This document shows positions 52,653 to 60,873 of a stretch of DNA of 64,000 bases, piece by piece. Each line of letters starts with the position of its first letter. Position 1 is the stretch's first letter. Position numbers and translations under genes: made by a program. This DNA comes from Candidatus Faeciplasma pullistercoris (lineage in GTDB: Bacteria > Bacillota > Clostridia > Oscillospirales > Ruminococcaceae), in the NCBI GenBank assembly GCA_018715525.1, contig DVLL01000015.1:1-64000 (forward strand), in the 5' to 3' direction. The notes under the pieces are model-generated. The model had not been told where the DNA came from, did no database searches, and saw only the letters and a program-made list of their open reading frames with translations.

Positions 52653-53744
52653 TTATTCTTCCACGGAGTAGTCCTTGAAGGATATGTTAAGGTCTACGTC
52701 GGCGTCTATGCCGGGCACTCTTCCGTCCGAGGAGTACTGCCAGATGTCAAAATCGTAAAAGTAGGTGGGAGCGTCTGAGTATTCGGCCATCCATATGTCT
52801 ATGCCGTCCAGCCTTGAAAGGTCATACTTCCAGACGGCGGTCTTTCGGTTGGCGTATATGCCGGGCTCAAAGCCGGCAAGGCGTATCCTCTCGGCGAAAA
52901 CAAGCGCGTTGTTGGTCAGCGTATCCGGCTCTATGTAGGCGGTTCTCGGCGTGTCGCCGTCCTTGTCTATAACTACCTCCCAGTCGTAAAACACAGGAAG
53001 CTCAAGCTCATAGTCCCCAAGCGCGTCTATACACATCTCGGCCTCCTCAAGAGCCTCATCGACGGTAAGCGCCTGTGAGAAGAAGTATATCCCGACCTTT
53101 ATGCCCGCCTCCTTGGCGCCGGCTATGTTCTTGCGGAAGTTGGCGTCCTCGGCGACTAAGCCGGTGACATATCCTCGGTAGCCGCAGCGGATAATCGCGA
53201 AGTCTACTCCCGCCGCCTTGACCGCCTCCCAGTCTATGTCGCCCTGATATACGGAAACGTCTATTCCCATGTAGCCCGGCTCGTCCGGGTCGGTGTAGCT
53301 TATGTAGCCGGTCTCATCGTCCTTGACAAACAGCTCGGGTATGTACTCGTTTTTGGGGACGTCCTTAAGAGCGGGCATCCATATCGGACCGTAGTTGGAG
53401 TCGGTGAGCAGGAAGCTGTCGTCCGAGAGCTCGTGAGAGTACTCGTTGGAGGGGTCTATCGCTATGTACTCCGGAACCTCCACTTCCTTTATCACCTCGA
53501 CCGTTTCTATCTGAGGGACTATCGTGCCCTGCTCGTGAGTCCAGCCTACCGCGACGGCGATTATCGCCAGCGCGAGCACCGCTATTATCCCGAACATCAG
53601 CCGCATCATCGAGCGGTAGCTTCTTATAAGCTCTGAGGTTCTTTTTTCCTCTGCGCGGCGGTATATTTCCGCGACATGAGCCATCTCGTCCCGGATATCC
53701 GGGGTACGGGCGGCTTCGGTGGTTTCCTGCGTATAGTTGTCCAT
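52653..53744 (-). CDS. Membrane-anchored GH25 muramidase
   Basis: A 363-residue peptidoglycan hydrolase. The cytoplasmic N-terminus (about 50 residues) is followed by one membrane helix (MFGIIAVLALAIIAVAVGW), a linker of about 90 residues and a GH25 lysozyme domain (about 157-360). The domain has its conserved acidic motifs: MGIDVSVYQGDIDW, AIIRCGYRGY, PVFYDWEVV, IWMAEYS and DIWQYSSDGRVPGIDADVD. The start at 53744 has AAGGAGG 11 bases upstream; an in-frame ATG eight codons earlier has no site. The catalytic domain faces the wall. Role in wall turnover or division is inferred. Confidence 0.92.
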   Translation of the reverse strand: MDNYTQETTEAARTPDIRDEMAHVAEIYRRAEEKRTSELIRSYRSMMRLMFGIIAVLALAIIAVAVGWTHEQGTIVPQIETVEVIKEVEVPEYIAIDPSNEYSHELSDDSFLLTDSNYGPIWMPALKDVPKNEYIPELFVKDDETGYISYTDPDEPGYMGIDVSVYQGDIDWEAVKAAGVDFAIIRCGYRGYVTGLVAEDANFRKNIAGAKEAGIKVGIYFFSQALTVDEALEEAEMCIDALGDYELELPVFYDWEVVIDKDGDTPRTAYIEPDTLTNNALVFAERIRLAGFEPGIYANRKTAVWKYDLSRLDGIDIWMAEYSDAPTYFYDFDIWQYSSDGRVPGIDADVDLNISFKDYSVEE

Positions 53745-54076
53745 CTTTCTTGCTGCCTCCTTCGACATAATTCGACATACATACTGCTAAAACTAATTTA
53801 GCATATACTGAGCCCAAAGTAAAGACGGGAATTTGAGGACGTGTTCAGGGCTTGTTTGAATGTAGAAGCATGATACGCCGAAATTTGCATTTTCAGTGGT
53901 GCAACATGGTTATTTTTTAGCTGATGATCGGCGCTATGTAGTGCATATAGCGGTAATTTTGCAGGATTTAATAAAAACGCTTGCATTTTTAAAAGCAAAG
54001 TAATATAATGTAGGGCAGACTGTGACGACGCGCATATCGTCTTATCACTTACAACTTATACATGGAGGCAGGTACC
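53745..54076. other. Intergenic region between divergent GH25 and aminotransferase genes
   Basis: It holds a weak minus-strand promoter candidate for GH25 (TTTACT 53823-53818, TAAATT 53800-53795, 17-base spacer) and a short direct repeat TTCGACATA near 53760-53780. The plus-strand aminotransferase promoter lies at 53981-54009. Nothing else is recognised. Confidence 0.45.
53981..54009 (+). promoter_or_regulatory. Sigma-A-type promoter of the aminotransferase gene
   Basis: TTGCAT (53981-53986) and perfect TATAAT (54004-54009), 17-base spacer. Confidence 0.7.
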
Positions 54077-55354
54077 GTGAATATCAAACAGCTATCAAAA
54101 ACCCAGCTTGAGGAGCTCTACTCAAAGGAGTCGGCTATACTTGAGGAGTACAAGAAAAAGGGACTCAAGCTCGATATGTCCAGAGGAAAGCCGAGCCCCG
54201 AGCAGCTCGATCTGTCGAACGACATGCTCACCCATTGCCTTGACGGAGACCATATCTCGGAGACGGGAGTCGACTGCCGCAACTACGGCGTTCTCGACGG
54301 CATCTACGAGGCGAAAAGGCTCTTTATGCCTATGATGGGCGTAGGAAGATACGAGATAATCATCGGCGGAAACTCCAGCCTTCAGCTTATGTACGATACC
54401 ATCGCGAGGGCGATGCTCCTCGGCGTAAAGGGAAGCCCGAAGCCCTGGAGCAAGTGCGAGAGGGTCAAGTGGCTCTGCCCCGCTCCCGGCTACGACAGGC
54501 ATTTCGCGATCTGCCAGGCGTTCGGCATCGAGATGATAACCGTTCCGATGCTCTCTGACGGTCCCGATATGGATATGGTGGAGAGACTTGTGTCCGAGGA
54601 CGGGGACATAAAGGGAATCTGGTGTGTTCCGAGGTATGCCAACCCGACCGGCGTGGTGTATTCCGACGAGGTGGTAAGGCGCTTTGCCAACCTCTCGCCT
54701 AAGGCGCCGGATTTCAGGATATATTGGGACGACGCATACTGCGTACACGACCTGACCGATGAAAGAGCGGAAATACTCAACATACTTGAGGAGTGCAAGA
54801 AGACCGGCAAGCAGGATATGCCCGTCATCTTCGCCTCAACCTCGAAGATATCCTTCCCGGGCGGAGGAATCGCCGCTATCGGCGCGAGCGAGGAGAACAT
54901 CGAGTTCATGAAGCAGCAGATGTCCTTCCAGATCATCGGCTACGACAAGCTCAACCAGCTCAGGCACGCGAGGTTCTTCAAGGACTTCAACGGCATACTC
55001 GAGCACATGAAAAAGCATCGCGCTATACTCAAGCCAAAATTCGATCTCGTTGTCTCCACCCTCGACAGGGAGCTTTCCGACCTGGGCATAGGAAGCTGGA
55101 GCAATCCCAAGGGCGGCTACTTCGTTTCCTTTGACGGCCTTAACGGAACCGCCAAGAGGATAGTCGCGCTTTGCAAGGATGTGGGAGTAAAGCTTACCGA
55201 GGCGGGAGCGGCGTTCCCCTACGGCGTAGACCCACGCGACTCAAATATCAGGATAGCTCCTTCTTACCCATCTCTTGAGGAGCTTGAGGCGGCTATAAAT
55301 ATCTTCTGCACCGCAGCGAAGGTGGCTGCGTGCGAGGTTCTCCTCGGAAAATAA
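54077..55354 (+). CDS. Class I aminotransferase, MocR-like aspartate aminotransferase type
   Basis: A 425-residue PLP-dependent aminotransferase without a DNA-binding domain, of the group sometimes annotated Aminotran_MocR (bacterial type Ic aspartate aminotransferases). Features: LDMSRGKPSPEQLDLS near the start, GGNSSLQLMYD, CVPRYANPTGVVYSDE, the cofactor aspartate in YWDDAYCVHDL and the Schiff-base lysine in FASTSKISFPGGG. The C-terminus is SNIRIAPSYPSLEELEAAI. It likely interconverts aspartate and oxaloacetate. GGAGG (54064-54068) fits the GTG at 54077 better than the ATG at 54062, which overlaps it. It is monocistronic with its own promoter and terminator. Confidence 0.9.
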   Translation: MNIKQLSKTQLEELYSKESAILEEYKKKGLKLDMSRGKPSPEQLDLSNDMLTHCLDGDHISETGVDCRNYGVLDGIYEAKRLFMPMMGVGRYEIIIGGNSSLQLMYDTIARAMLLGVKGSPKPWSKCERVKWLCPAPGYDRHFAICQAFGIEMITVPMLSDGPDMDMVERLVSEDGDIKGIWCVPRYANPTGVVYSDEVVRRFANLSPKAPDFRIYWDDAYCVHDLTDERAEILNILEECKKTGKQDMPVIFASTSKISFPGGGIAAIGASEENIEFMKQQMSFQIIGYDKLNQLRHARFFKDFNGILEHMKKHRAILKPKFDLVVSTLDRELSDLGIGSWSNPKGGYFVSFDGLNGTAKRIVALCKDVGVKLTEAGAAFPYGVDPRDSNIRIAPSYPSLEELEAAINIFCTAAKVAACEVLLGK

Positions 55355-55384
55355 ATACGCTTGTATCCTGCAAATTTAAAAACC

Positions 55385-55425
55385 AAGCCGTGCTTTCCCT
55401 GATAACCGGGATGGCGCGGCTTTTT
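55385..55425 (+). terminator. Terminator of the aminotransferase gene
   Basis: AAGCCG-t-GC-tt-TCCC pairs with GGGA-tg-GC-g-CGGCTT, followed by a T-run. Confidence 0.88.
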
Positions 55426-55464
55426 GCTTATTTTTAACTTAATGAATTTTTAATCAAAGGCTCG

Positions 55465-55493
55465 TTGACGCTTAATCTTTTTCCGGGTACACT
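55465..55493 (+). promoter_or_regulatory. Sigma-A-type promoter of the glycosyltransferase gene
   Basis: TTGACG (55465-55470) and TACACT (55488-55493), 17-base spacer. Confidence 0.55.
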
Positions 55494-55550
55494 TCACGCA
55501 TAAGGGGCGGTCTTACGCCCGGTGTGAAATGTGAAAGGAGAAAATATGCC

Positions 55551-56819
55551 GTGATTACCGTCGGTCTTATAAACAAGGCGATATCCGTCCTGTTTGTCGT
55601 CTGCTATTTTTACCAGGTTGTGTACACGCTGATAGCGGTCTTGAGAAAGAAAAGCAGGGTAAGCAGCTTCAGGCTGCACAGCTACGCCGTTCTGATAGCT
55701 GCGAGAAACGAGCGGGAGGTCATAGCCGAGCTGATCAAGAGCCTTAAAGCTCAGCGCTATCCCTCAGAAAGGATAAAAATCTTTGTGGTCGCGGACAACT
55801 GCACCGATGACACGGCCGTTGTCGCCGAAAAGGCGGGCGCCGTCGTCTACCAAAGGCGAGACACTATCCATGTTGGAAAGGGGTATGCGCTCGACTATCT
55901 TCTTGGGTGTATTGAAGCGGATTATCCGGCAGGCAGCTTCGACGGGTATTTCGTCTTTGACGCGGATAACCTCCTTGAGGAGGAATACATATATGAGATG
56001 AACAAGCTGTTTTCTCAGGGATACAGGGTGATAACAGGCTGCCGCTGCTCAAAGAACTACGGCGACAACTGGATATCCTCAGGCTATGGGCTGTATTTTC
56101 TGCGGGACACCCAGCTTCTGAACAAGGCGAGACATCTTTTGGGCTTATGCTGTCACATATCCGGCACCGGGTTTATGTTCTCTGACGAAATACTCAGGGA
56201 AAACGGGGGCTGGAAGTATTTCTCGCTTTCGGAGGACACCGAGTTTACAGCAAAAATGATAATTGCGGGCGAGAGAGTAGGCTACTGCGAGTCAGCGGTG
56301 CTCTATGATGAGCAGCCGACGTCTCTTGGGCAGTCTATAAGGCAGCGGCTTCGCTGGGCAAAGGGTCATATACAGGTGATGTCGAGCTGCGGCGGCGGGC
56401 TGGCAAGGGGAACGCTGATGCCCGGGAGCGCACGAAAAAGGCTTTCCTGTCTTGACATGCTATTAAGCATTACTCCCGCCTATGTACTGACTGTCGCTGC
56501 GGTAGTTGTAAACCTTGCGGGGCTTTTAGTCAGCCTGACCGAGTCCTCAGCGCTGTTATTTACGGTATCAGGACTTATTTCCTGCGCAGTCGGAAGCTAT
56601 TTATCATTTTTTGCCGTAGGGCTGGTGACCACCCTTTGCGAGTGGAATAAGTTAGGGTGCGGCGCTTTAAAAAAGCTTATGTATGCTTTCAGCTTCCCGC
56701 TTTTCATGGCGACATATGTACCGATATCCGTTGCGGCACTGTTTGTCAGGGTGGAGTGGAAGCCGATTGTCCACCGCAGGAGCGTGAGCCTGAGTCAGCT
56801 CCGCGAGGCGCAAAAGTAA
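55551..56819 (+). CDS. Membrane GT2 glycosyltransferase (cellulose/hyaluronan synthase-like)
   Basis: A 422-residue processive-type family 2 glycosyltransferase. One N-terminal membrane segment precedes the GT-A domain: AVLIAARNEREVIAELIKSL, VADNCTDDT, the DxD motif in FDADNLLEEEY, SGTGFMFSDEIL, LSEDTEF and the QxxRW motif (QRLRWAKGH). About four C-terminal membrane helices follow. All catalytic motifs of this class are intact. It probably makes or extends a surface polysaccharide; donor and product are unknown. The GTG at 55551 has AAAGGAG 10 bases upstream; the frame could extend to 55524, but that start precedes the site. No partner genes adjoin it. Confidence 0.88.
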   Translation: MITVGLINKAISVLFVVCYFYQVVYTLIAVLRKKSRVSSFRLHSYAVLIAARNEREVIAELIKSLKAQRYPSERIKIFVVADNCTDDTAVVAEKAGAVVYQRRDTIHVGKGYALDYLLGCIEADYPAGSFDGYFVFDADNLLEEEYIYEMNKLFSQGYRVITGCRCSKNYGDNWISSGYGLYFLRDTQLLNKARHLLGLCCHISGTGFMFSDEILRENGGWKYFSLSEDTEFTAKMIIAGERVGYCESAVLYDEQPTSLGQSIRQRLRWAKGHIQVMSSCGGGLARGTLMPGSARKRLSCLDMLLSITPAYVLTVAAVVVNLAGLLVSLTESSALLFTVSGLISCAVGSYLSFFAVGLVTTLCEWNKLGCGALKKLMYAFSFPLFMATYVPISVAALFVRVEWKPIVHRRSVSLSQLREAQK

Positions 56820-57185
56820 AAATAATATTCCGAATCTGCCCGGCCCCGATTTGATTATATGGGGCACAGGGCAGATTTTTGCGTTTTTCTCTTGTATTCC
56901 GGCGCAAAATAGTATATAATAAACTCTATCTTTAGCCATTGAGATTTTTGTGCTGAAAATTTTGCCGCGGCTATGACACCCGTCGGTAAAATCAAAGCAG
57001 CATTTTTATATTGTGGCTCGATGGGGAGATTTTATACAATCTGTAAAAAATACAGAGGCTGTTTGCGCAAATTTTCCCCCTGATTTTTTTGAGCCGAGTG
57101 CAACAATTCCGCTTGTTTTTGACACTTAATATACAGAGCCTTGAGACGGCGCTGTATTCATTCTGCGGCAACTTGAGGTGAGAGA
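56820..57185. other. Intergenic region between glycosyltransferase and ECF sigma genes
   Basis: It contains a strong terminator (56833-56880) and AT-rich sequence with TATATAATAAA near 56915. Before the sigma gene is a possible ECF-type promoter: TGCAACAATT near 57099, then a TTTTTGACAC segment, followed by about 60 bases to the start. The promoter is a weak call. Otherwise nothing is recognised. Confidence 0.4.
56833..56880 (+). terminator. Terminator of the glycosyltransferase gene
   Basis: AATCTGCCC (56833-56841) pairs with GGGCAGATT (56869-56877), with an inner CCCC/GGGG stem and a T-run. Confidence 0.88.
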
Positions 57186-57734
57186 ATGAAATCCGGCTTT
57201 TCAGAGCTTGTAGCCAAAGCAAAGAAGGGCGACAGTCAGGCGTTTGCCGAGCTGTATTCCGCTGTTTATAAAGAGCTTTATTATTATGCCCTGTGCAACC
57301 TTAACAACAGTGACGACGCCGCGGACGCGGTGAGCGACGCTGTTCTTGACGCGTTTTCGAGCATAAAGAGTCTCCGCAATGAGGATGCCTTCAAGGGCTG
57401 GATGGTCAGGATACTGACGGCGAAGATAAAGAGGAAGCAGGCGGAGTATATCAGCCGGCGCGAGTATGTGACGTCTATGACCGCCGATTCTGATGACGAC
57501 GACGACAAGCTTATGGATATACCGGAGCACGAGTCGAAGTATGAGGGAATTGAGCTTTTGGATCATATCGAGAGCCTGACCCATAACGAAAAAATGTGCT
57601 TCTCACTCAACGCGATTTACGGCTATACCGGCGACGAGATAGCCAAGATAACCGGAATAAATTCAGCGACAGTCAGAACATATCTCTCAAGAGGCAAGGC
57701 AAAATTAAGAAAGCTTCTTGCGGAGAGCATGTAG
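57186..57734 (+). CDS. ECF-type RNA polymerase sigma factor
   Basis: A 182-residue sigma-70 family factor with only regions 2 and 4. Region 2 (about 8-80): DSQAFAELYSAVYKELYYYA, then NSDDAADAVSDAVLDAFSSI and the FKGWMVRILTAKIKRK end. Region 4 (about 120-178): LTHNEKMCFSLNAIYGYTGD, EIAKITGINSATVRTYLSRG. Its start has TTGAGGTGAGAG upstream. The next gene, 53 bases downstream, encodes a single-pass membrane protein with a cytoplasmic N-terminus, the expected anti-sigma arrangement. Probably autoregulated. Confidence 0.93.
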   Translation: MKSGFSELVAKAKKGDSQAFAELYSAVYKELYYYALCNLNNSDDAADAVSDAVLDAFSSIKSLRNEDAFKGWMVRILTAKIKRKQAEYISRREYVTSMTADSDDDDDKLMDIPEHESKYEGIELLDHIESLTHNEKMCFSLNAIYGYTGDEIAKITGINSATVRTYLSRGKAKLRKLLAESM

Positions 57735-57787
57735 CCTAATCAGGCTTTACACTAACTATTTAAATGACGAAAGGAGGCCGTGTTAAG

Positions 57788-60118
57788 ATGAACAATATTT
57801 ACTCCGAGATGCTAAGCAGTCTTCCAGTACCGGAACGACTCAGCCCGGAGAATATTGCCTTAATGCTTGAAGAGAATTCGGCGGCGAAGAAAAAACGCGC
57901 CATGATCTCGTCGGATTTAGGGGCGGAGAGCAGGCGAGAGCTGCCTAAGTCGAAAAAGACGGTAACAGTGACACGACCCTCCGAGATATACACTCAGGAC
58001 GCCGGGAAGGAGACTTCGGCGGAGCCGGAGGAAAGCACCGCCGGAACGAAGATAAAGGAGATTTCGGTATCCGGCGAGAAGGCCGTGAGCACTCGCGAAG
58101 AGAAGACTGCGGCCGGCAGGTCGGGCAGACGCACAGCTTACTACAGAGCTGTTTTGTCGATAGCGGCGTGCGCGGCGCTTGTTTTCGGAATGACGAGGTA
58201 CTTTGACAACGGAGAGGTCGCTCAGATAGACACCGAGATAAAGGGCAGCACCTATGCCAGCGACTATGACGAGCTGCACAAGACCTTCAGGAAGTATTAT
58301 GTGGACGACGAGGAAAAGCAGACTCTTGACTCCGCGATGGCGCAGATAGAGCATTCCTACGATGAATCTCAGGGCAGCGGGGTGAGCGACAACGTCACCG
58401 AACCCTCCCAGACCACGCCTGAGGACGCGGTCACCGGCGAGGTAACCGAGCCGCAGGAGGACACTACCGGGGAGAACACTGCTCCGACAGTTCCTGACGA
58501 GACGGAGACACAGCCTCAGACGCCTGACGAAAATGTAAGCATAGAGGAAGTAGACCCGGCGGATACTCCTCTTCCTGAATTTACCGGAGAGGCTTTGGAT
58601 AATGCCATCATCTCGGGCAACAGGATTTATGTGATCGACGGCAACACCGTAAAGGTCATATTGACGGATAACGGTCAGATGAGCTATATCGGCGACATAA
58701 CGCCCTCGTGCGATGTGTTTGAGACAAAGACCCTTGAGAGGGTAATCCCGATGGGGGACAGGGTCGCGATGATTTACTCCTCTGTAAATGAGGAGCCGGA
58801 GACAATACCGGTATTTGAGGACAGCGGCACGCTGGTCGATGAGATATTCGACATCTTCTACACCGAGGAGCAGGCTTCAAGTCAGGTTCGCTCTGTCGAG
58901 GTGGCTATATACGATGTTTATCAGAACGGTGTGATTTCACAGCTGTCTGTTCTTTCTCAGAACGGCACGCTGGTCGATGTAAGGTCTGACGGGGAGTACA
59001 TCTACCTTGTAACCGACTATGACGACTACAGAAACTCTCCTCTTACCGGAGTCGATGATCTTGACAGCTATGTCCCCAGCTACGAGCAGGACGGCGTCAA
59101 GTATTACATTCAGCCCGAGAATATTCTAATTCCCGGATATGTCTCGACAACCGACTATACGATCGTCAGCGGAATGTCGATAGGCGCGTTTGGCGTTACC
59201 ACCGATGTTCAGGCGGTTCTGGGCTCCGAGGGCAAGGTGATCGTCACTGACAGCGCGGTGTATATATACGGCTACTCAGGAGGCGACGGGGTTGATGAGA
59301 CTGTCTGCGAGAAGCTCAGGCTAAGCTACGGAACAGCTCGTTACGAGAATTCCTACGCCGTAGAGGGCGTGGCTCTTGCAGGCGGAATATACGAGTGCGA
59401 CGGCACGATCTTTGTCACCACACTTAAAAAGAGTGATACCGACTATACCACGGTGGTATATGCGTTTGACTCGGAGATGAACATGCTTTCAAGGGTAGAG
59501 TTCCCGGCCGCTTTGAGCAAGGTAAGCTTTAACGGCAAGAAGGTATATCTCACAAGCGGAGCGAAGAGTTACGGCGCGGACTTCAGCCAGCCTGCAAACC
59601 CGCAGCTCATAGACTATAAGGATCAGGCTGAAATAGATCTTACATCTGATCTCATGGAGTTTGGCAACGGATATGTCACGCTGACCCGTGGTGAAGACGG
59701 CAGCATAGTGCTTTCAAAGATAGTTTCCGCAGACGGCGGGTACATCACCGAGGCGTTCACGACCGTAGCCTCCCCGACGGGAGATCCCACGTCGATGGCG
59801 CTCGGGGACAACAGCGTTATGTACCTTGATCCGTACAGCGGATACGTTGGAGTTCCGTACGGCTTCTTTGACGGTTACGATTATTGCTACAGGTACGCGC
59901 TGTACAGACTTACCGGGGCAGGCTTTGAGCTGGTAGGTCAGATCGAGTCCCACGAGGTAGACGAGGCGTTTGAAATGGGACGCTCTGAGCTCAGCGGCGG
60001 AATACTCTATATCTTCTCTGAGGGAAGAATATACTCGGCGACAGCAGGAGGCTCGCTCTCCGTAATAAGCTCAGCGGAGCTTATCGAGTCGAGCTACAGC
60101 GGTCACTCAAGCTGGTAA
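57788..60118 (+). CDS. Membrane beta-propeller protein, probable anti-sigma partner
   Basis: A 776-residue single-pass membrane protein. The cytoplasmic N-terminus (about 115 residues) begins NNIYSEMLSSLPVPERLSPE, resembling short sigma-binding segments. A membrane helix follows (about 118-136, VLSIAACAALVFGM), then a Thr/Glu/Pro-rich stalk (about 195-260) and a large ectodomain. The ectodomain resembles the beta-propeller family distantly related to WD-40 (NRIYVIDGNTVKVI, SYIGDITPS, GEYIYLVTDY, IYECDGTIFVTTL). In the usual bacterial form this propeller is secreted; here it is joined to a membrane anchor and follows an ECF sigma gene. Anti-sigma function is inferred from topology and position. 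AAGGAGG is 10 bases before the ATG. Confidence 0.85.
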   Translation: MNNIYSEMLSSLPVPERLSPENIALMLEENSAAKKKRAMISSDLGAESRRELPKSKKTVTVTRPSEIYTQDAGKETSAEPEESTAGTKIKEISVSGEKAVSTREEKTAAGRSGRRTAYYRAVLSIAACAALVFGMTRYFDNGEVAQIDTEIKGSTYASDYDELHKTFRKYYVDDEEKQTLDSAMAQIEHSYDESQGSGVSDNVTEPSQTTPEDAVTGEVTEPQEDTTGENTAPTVPDETETQPQTPDENVSIEEVDPADTPLPEFTGEALDNAIISGNRIYVIDGNTVKVILTDNGQMSYIGDITPSCDVFETKTLERVIPMGDRVAMIYSSVNEEPETIPVFEDSGTLVDEIFDIFYTEEQASSQVRSVEVAIYDVYQNGVISQLSVLSQNGTLVDVRSDGEYIYLVTDYDDYRNSPLTGVDDLDSYVPSYEQDGVKYYIQPENILIPGYVSTTDYTIVSGMSIGAFGVTTDVQAVLGSEGKVIVTDSAVYIYGYSGGDGVDETVCEKLRLSYGTARYENSYAVEGVALAGGIYECDGTIFVTTLKKSDTDYTTVVYAFDSEMNMLSRVEFPAALSKVSFNGKKVYLTSGAKSYGADFSQPANPQLIDYKDQAEIDLTSDLMEFGNGYVTLTRGEDGSIVLSKIVSADGGYITEAFTTVASPTGDPTSMALGDNSVMYLDPYSGYVGVPYGFFDGYDYCYRYALYRLTGAGFELVGQIESHEVDEAFEMGRSELSGGILYIFSEGRIYSATAGGSLSVISSAELIESSYSGHSSW

Positions 60119-60147
60119 GGCTGTAATCGTTCAGGATAAGTGAATAT

Positions 60148-60182
60148 GCGGCATGGGGCTTTAGGCACTGTGCCGCTTTTTA
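60148..60182 (+). terminator. Terminator after the sigma/beta-propeller operon
   Basis: GCGGCA (60148-60153) pairs with TGCCGC (60171-60176), followed by TTTTTAT. Confidence 0.7.
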
Positions 60183-60286
60183 TCCCTGGCGGTTAGGCTT
60201 GTAAGAGCGCTTTGCAAAAATGTGGGCATAGGGCTTACGAGGTGAAAAAGAATTTCAATAAAAACTTGAAAACTCGAAAAAAGCAC

Positions 60287-60315
60287 TTGACATTTTTACT
60301 CGCCTGTGCTAAAAT
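60287..60315 (+). promoter_or_regulatory. Promoter of the tRNA pair
   Basis: Perfect TTGACA (60287-60292) and TAAAAT (60310-60315), 17-base spacer, 19 bases before tRNA-Thr. Confidence 0.8.
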
Positions 60316-60333
60316 ACCTATCGTTGCAGCGCT

Positions 60334-60409
60334 GCTGGTGTAGCTCAGTTGGTAGAGCAGCTGATTTGTAATCAGCAGGTCGGGGGTTCGAGTCCGTCCA
60401 CCAGCTCCA
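60334..60409 (+). tRNA. tRNA-Thr (anticodon TGT)
   Basis: Acceptor GCTGGTG pairs with CACCAGC. The anticodon stem GCTGA/TCAGC encloses TTTGTAA, with TGT at 60367-60369. The T-loop is TTCGAGT, and CCA is encoded (60407-60409). The T-stem has one G-G mismatch. Decodes ACA; thrS with its T-box is in the same window. Confidence 0.96.
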
Positions 60410-60447
60410 AGTACGCCTTCGATAAGGGCTGCAAGCAAACTGAATAT

Positions 60448-60533
60448 GGGAGAGTTCCCGAGTGGCCAAAGGGGGCAGACTGTAAATCTGTTGCTATTTA
60501 GCTTCGATGGTCCGAATCCATCCTCTCCCACCA
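60448..60533 (+). tRNA. tRNA-Tyr (anticodon GTA)
   Basis: A class II tRNA with a long variable arm (GCTATTTAGC). Acceptor GGGAGAG pairs with CTCTCCC, anticodon GTA is at 60482-60484, T-loop TCCGAAT, and CCA is encoded (60531-60533). It is co-transcribed with tRNA-Thr. Mobile-element DNA begins just downstream, so its 3' end is a candidate integration site. Confidence 0.96.
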
Positions 60534-60538
60534 GATTA

Positions 60539-60568
60539 TGTGCCTGATTTTACTGTCAGGCACATTTT
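60539..60568 (+). terminator. Terminator of the tRNA pair
   Basis: TGTGCCTGA (60539-60547) pairs perfectly with TCAGGCACA (60556-60564), followed by TTTTT. Confidence 0.9.
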
Positions 60569-60873
60569 TCTTAGTATTCATGCGGGTTTGCGGGCTTTTT
60601 TCCGTTTCAAAAAAGGATTGGTGTCCCATTACTGTCATCCCCGTTTTTAGAGATATCTGCAAAGCTAAGCGGAGTTTTCACCTGATTTTTCAGGCTGGGA
60701 ACTCCGCTTTTTTGCGTTTACCACTCTTTTTTCCGTTGTCGGAAGTGTAAAAGTTTCCGACAGTTATATAGATAGATTAACGAAAGCCCCAAATGGGTCA
60801 ATTTCAAGCCCTCAAAATACAAGGGGGTAGTGCGCCCTTTTTTAGAAGCGCCTCGGCTGGCTGGCCGGGGCTT
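60569..60873. other. Non-coding stretch between tRNA-Tyr and the insertion sequence
   Basis: Contains a second strong terminator-like hairpin (60667-60712), an inverted repeat TGTCGGAA/TTCCGACA (60737-60744 and 60755-60762), and a GCCTCGGC/GCCGGGGC hairpin (60850-60871) right at the insertion-sequence edge. No gene is supported. It is probably flanking DNA of an integrated element. Confidence 0.5.
60667..60712 (+). terminator. Terminator-like hairpin upstream of the insertion sequence
   Basis: AAGCGGAGTT (60667-60676) pairs perfectly with AACTCCGCTT (60700-60709), followed by a T-run. Confidence 0.8.

Noticed and set aside
60235-60531. Minus-strand open frame of 98 codons across the tRNA genes
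   Set aside because: It is the antisense of tRNA-Thr and tRNA-Tyr. The GGRTRTPDLLITNQLLYQLS text is the well-known artefact of translating tRNA genes backwards.
60538-60750. 70-codon plus-strand open frame after tRNA-Tyr
   Set aside because: It begins inside the tRNA terminator and runs through a second terminator hairpin; no family resemblance and no ribosome binding site.
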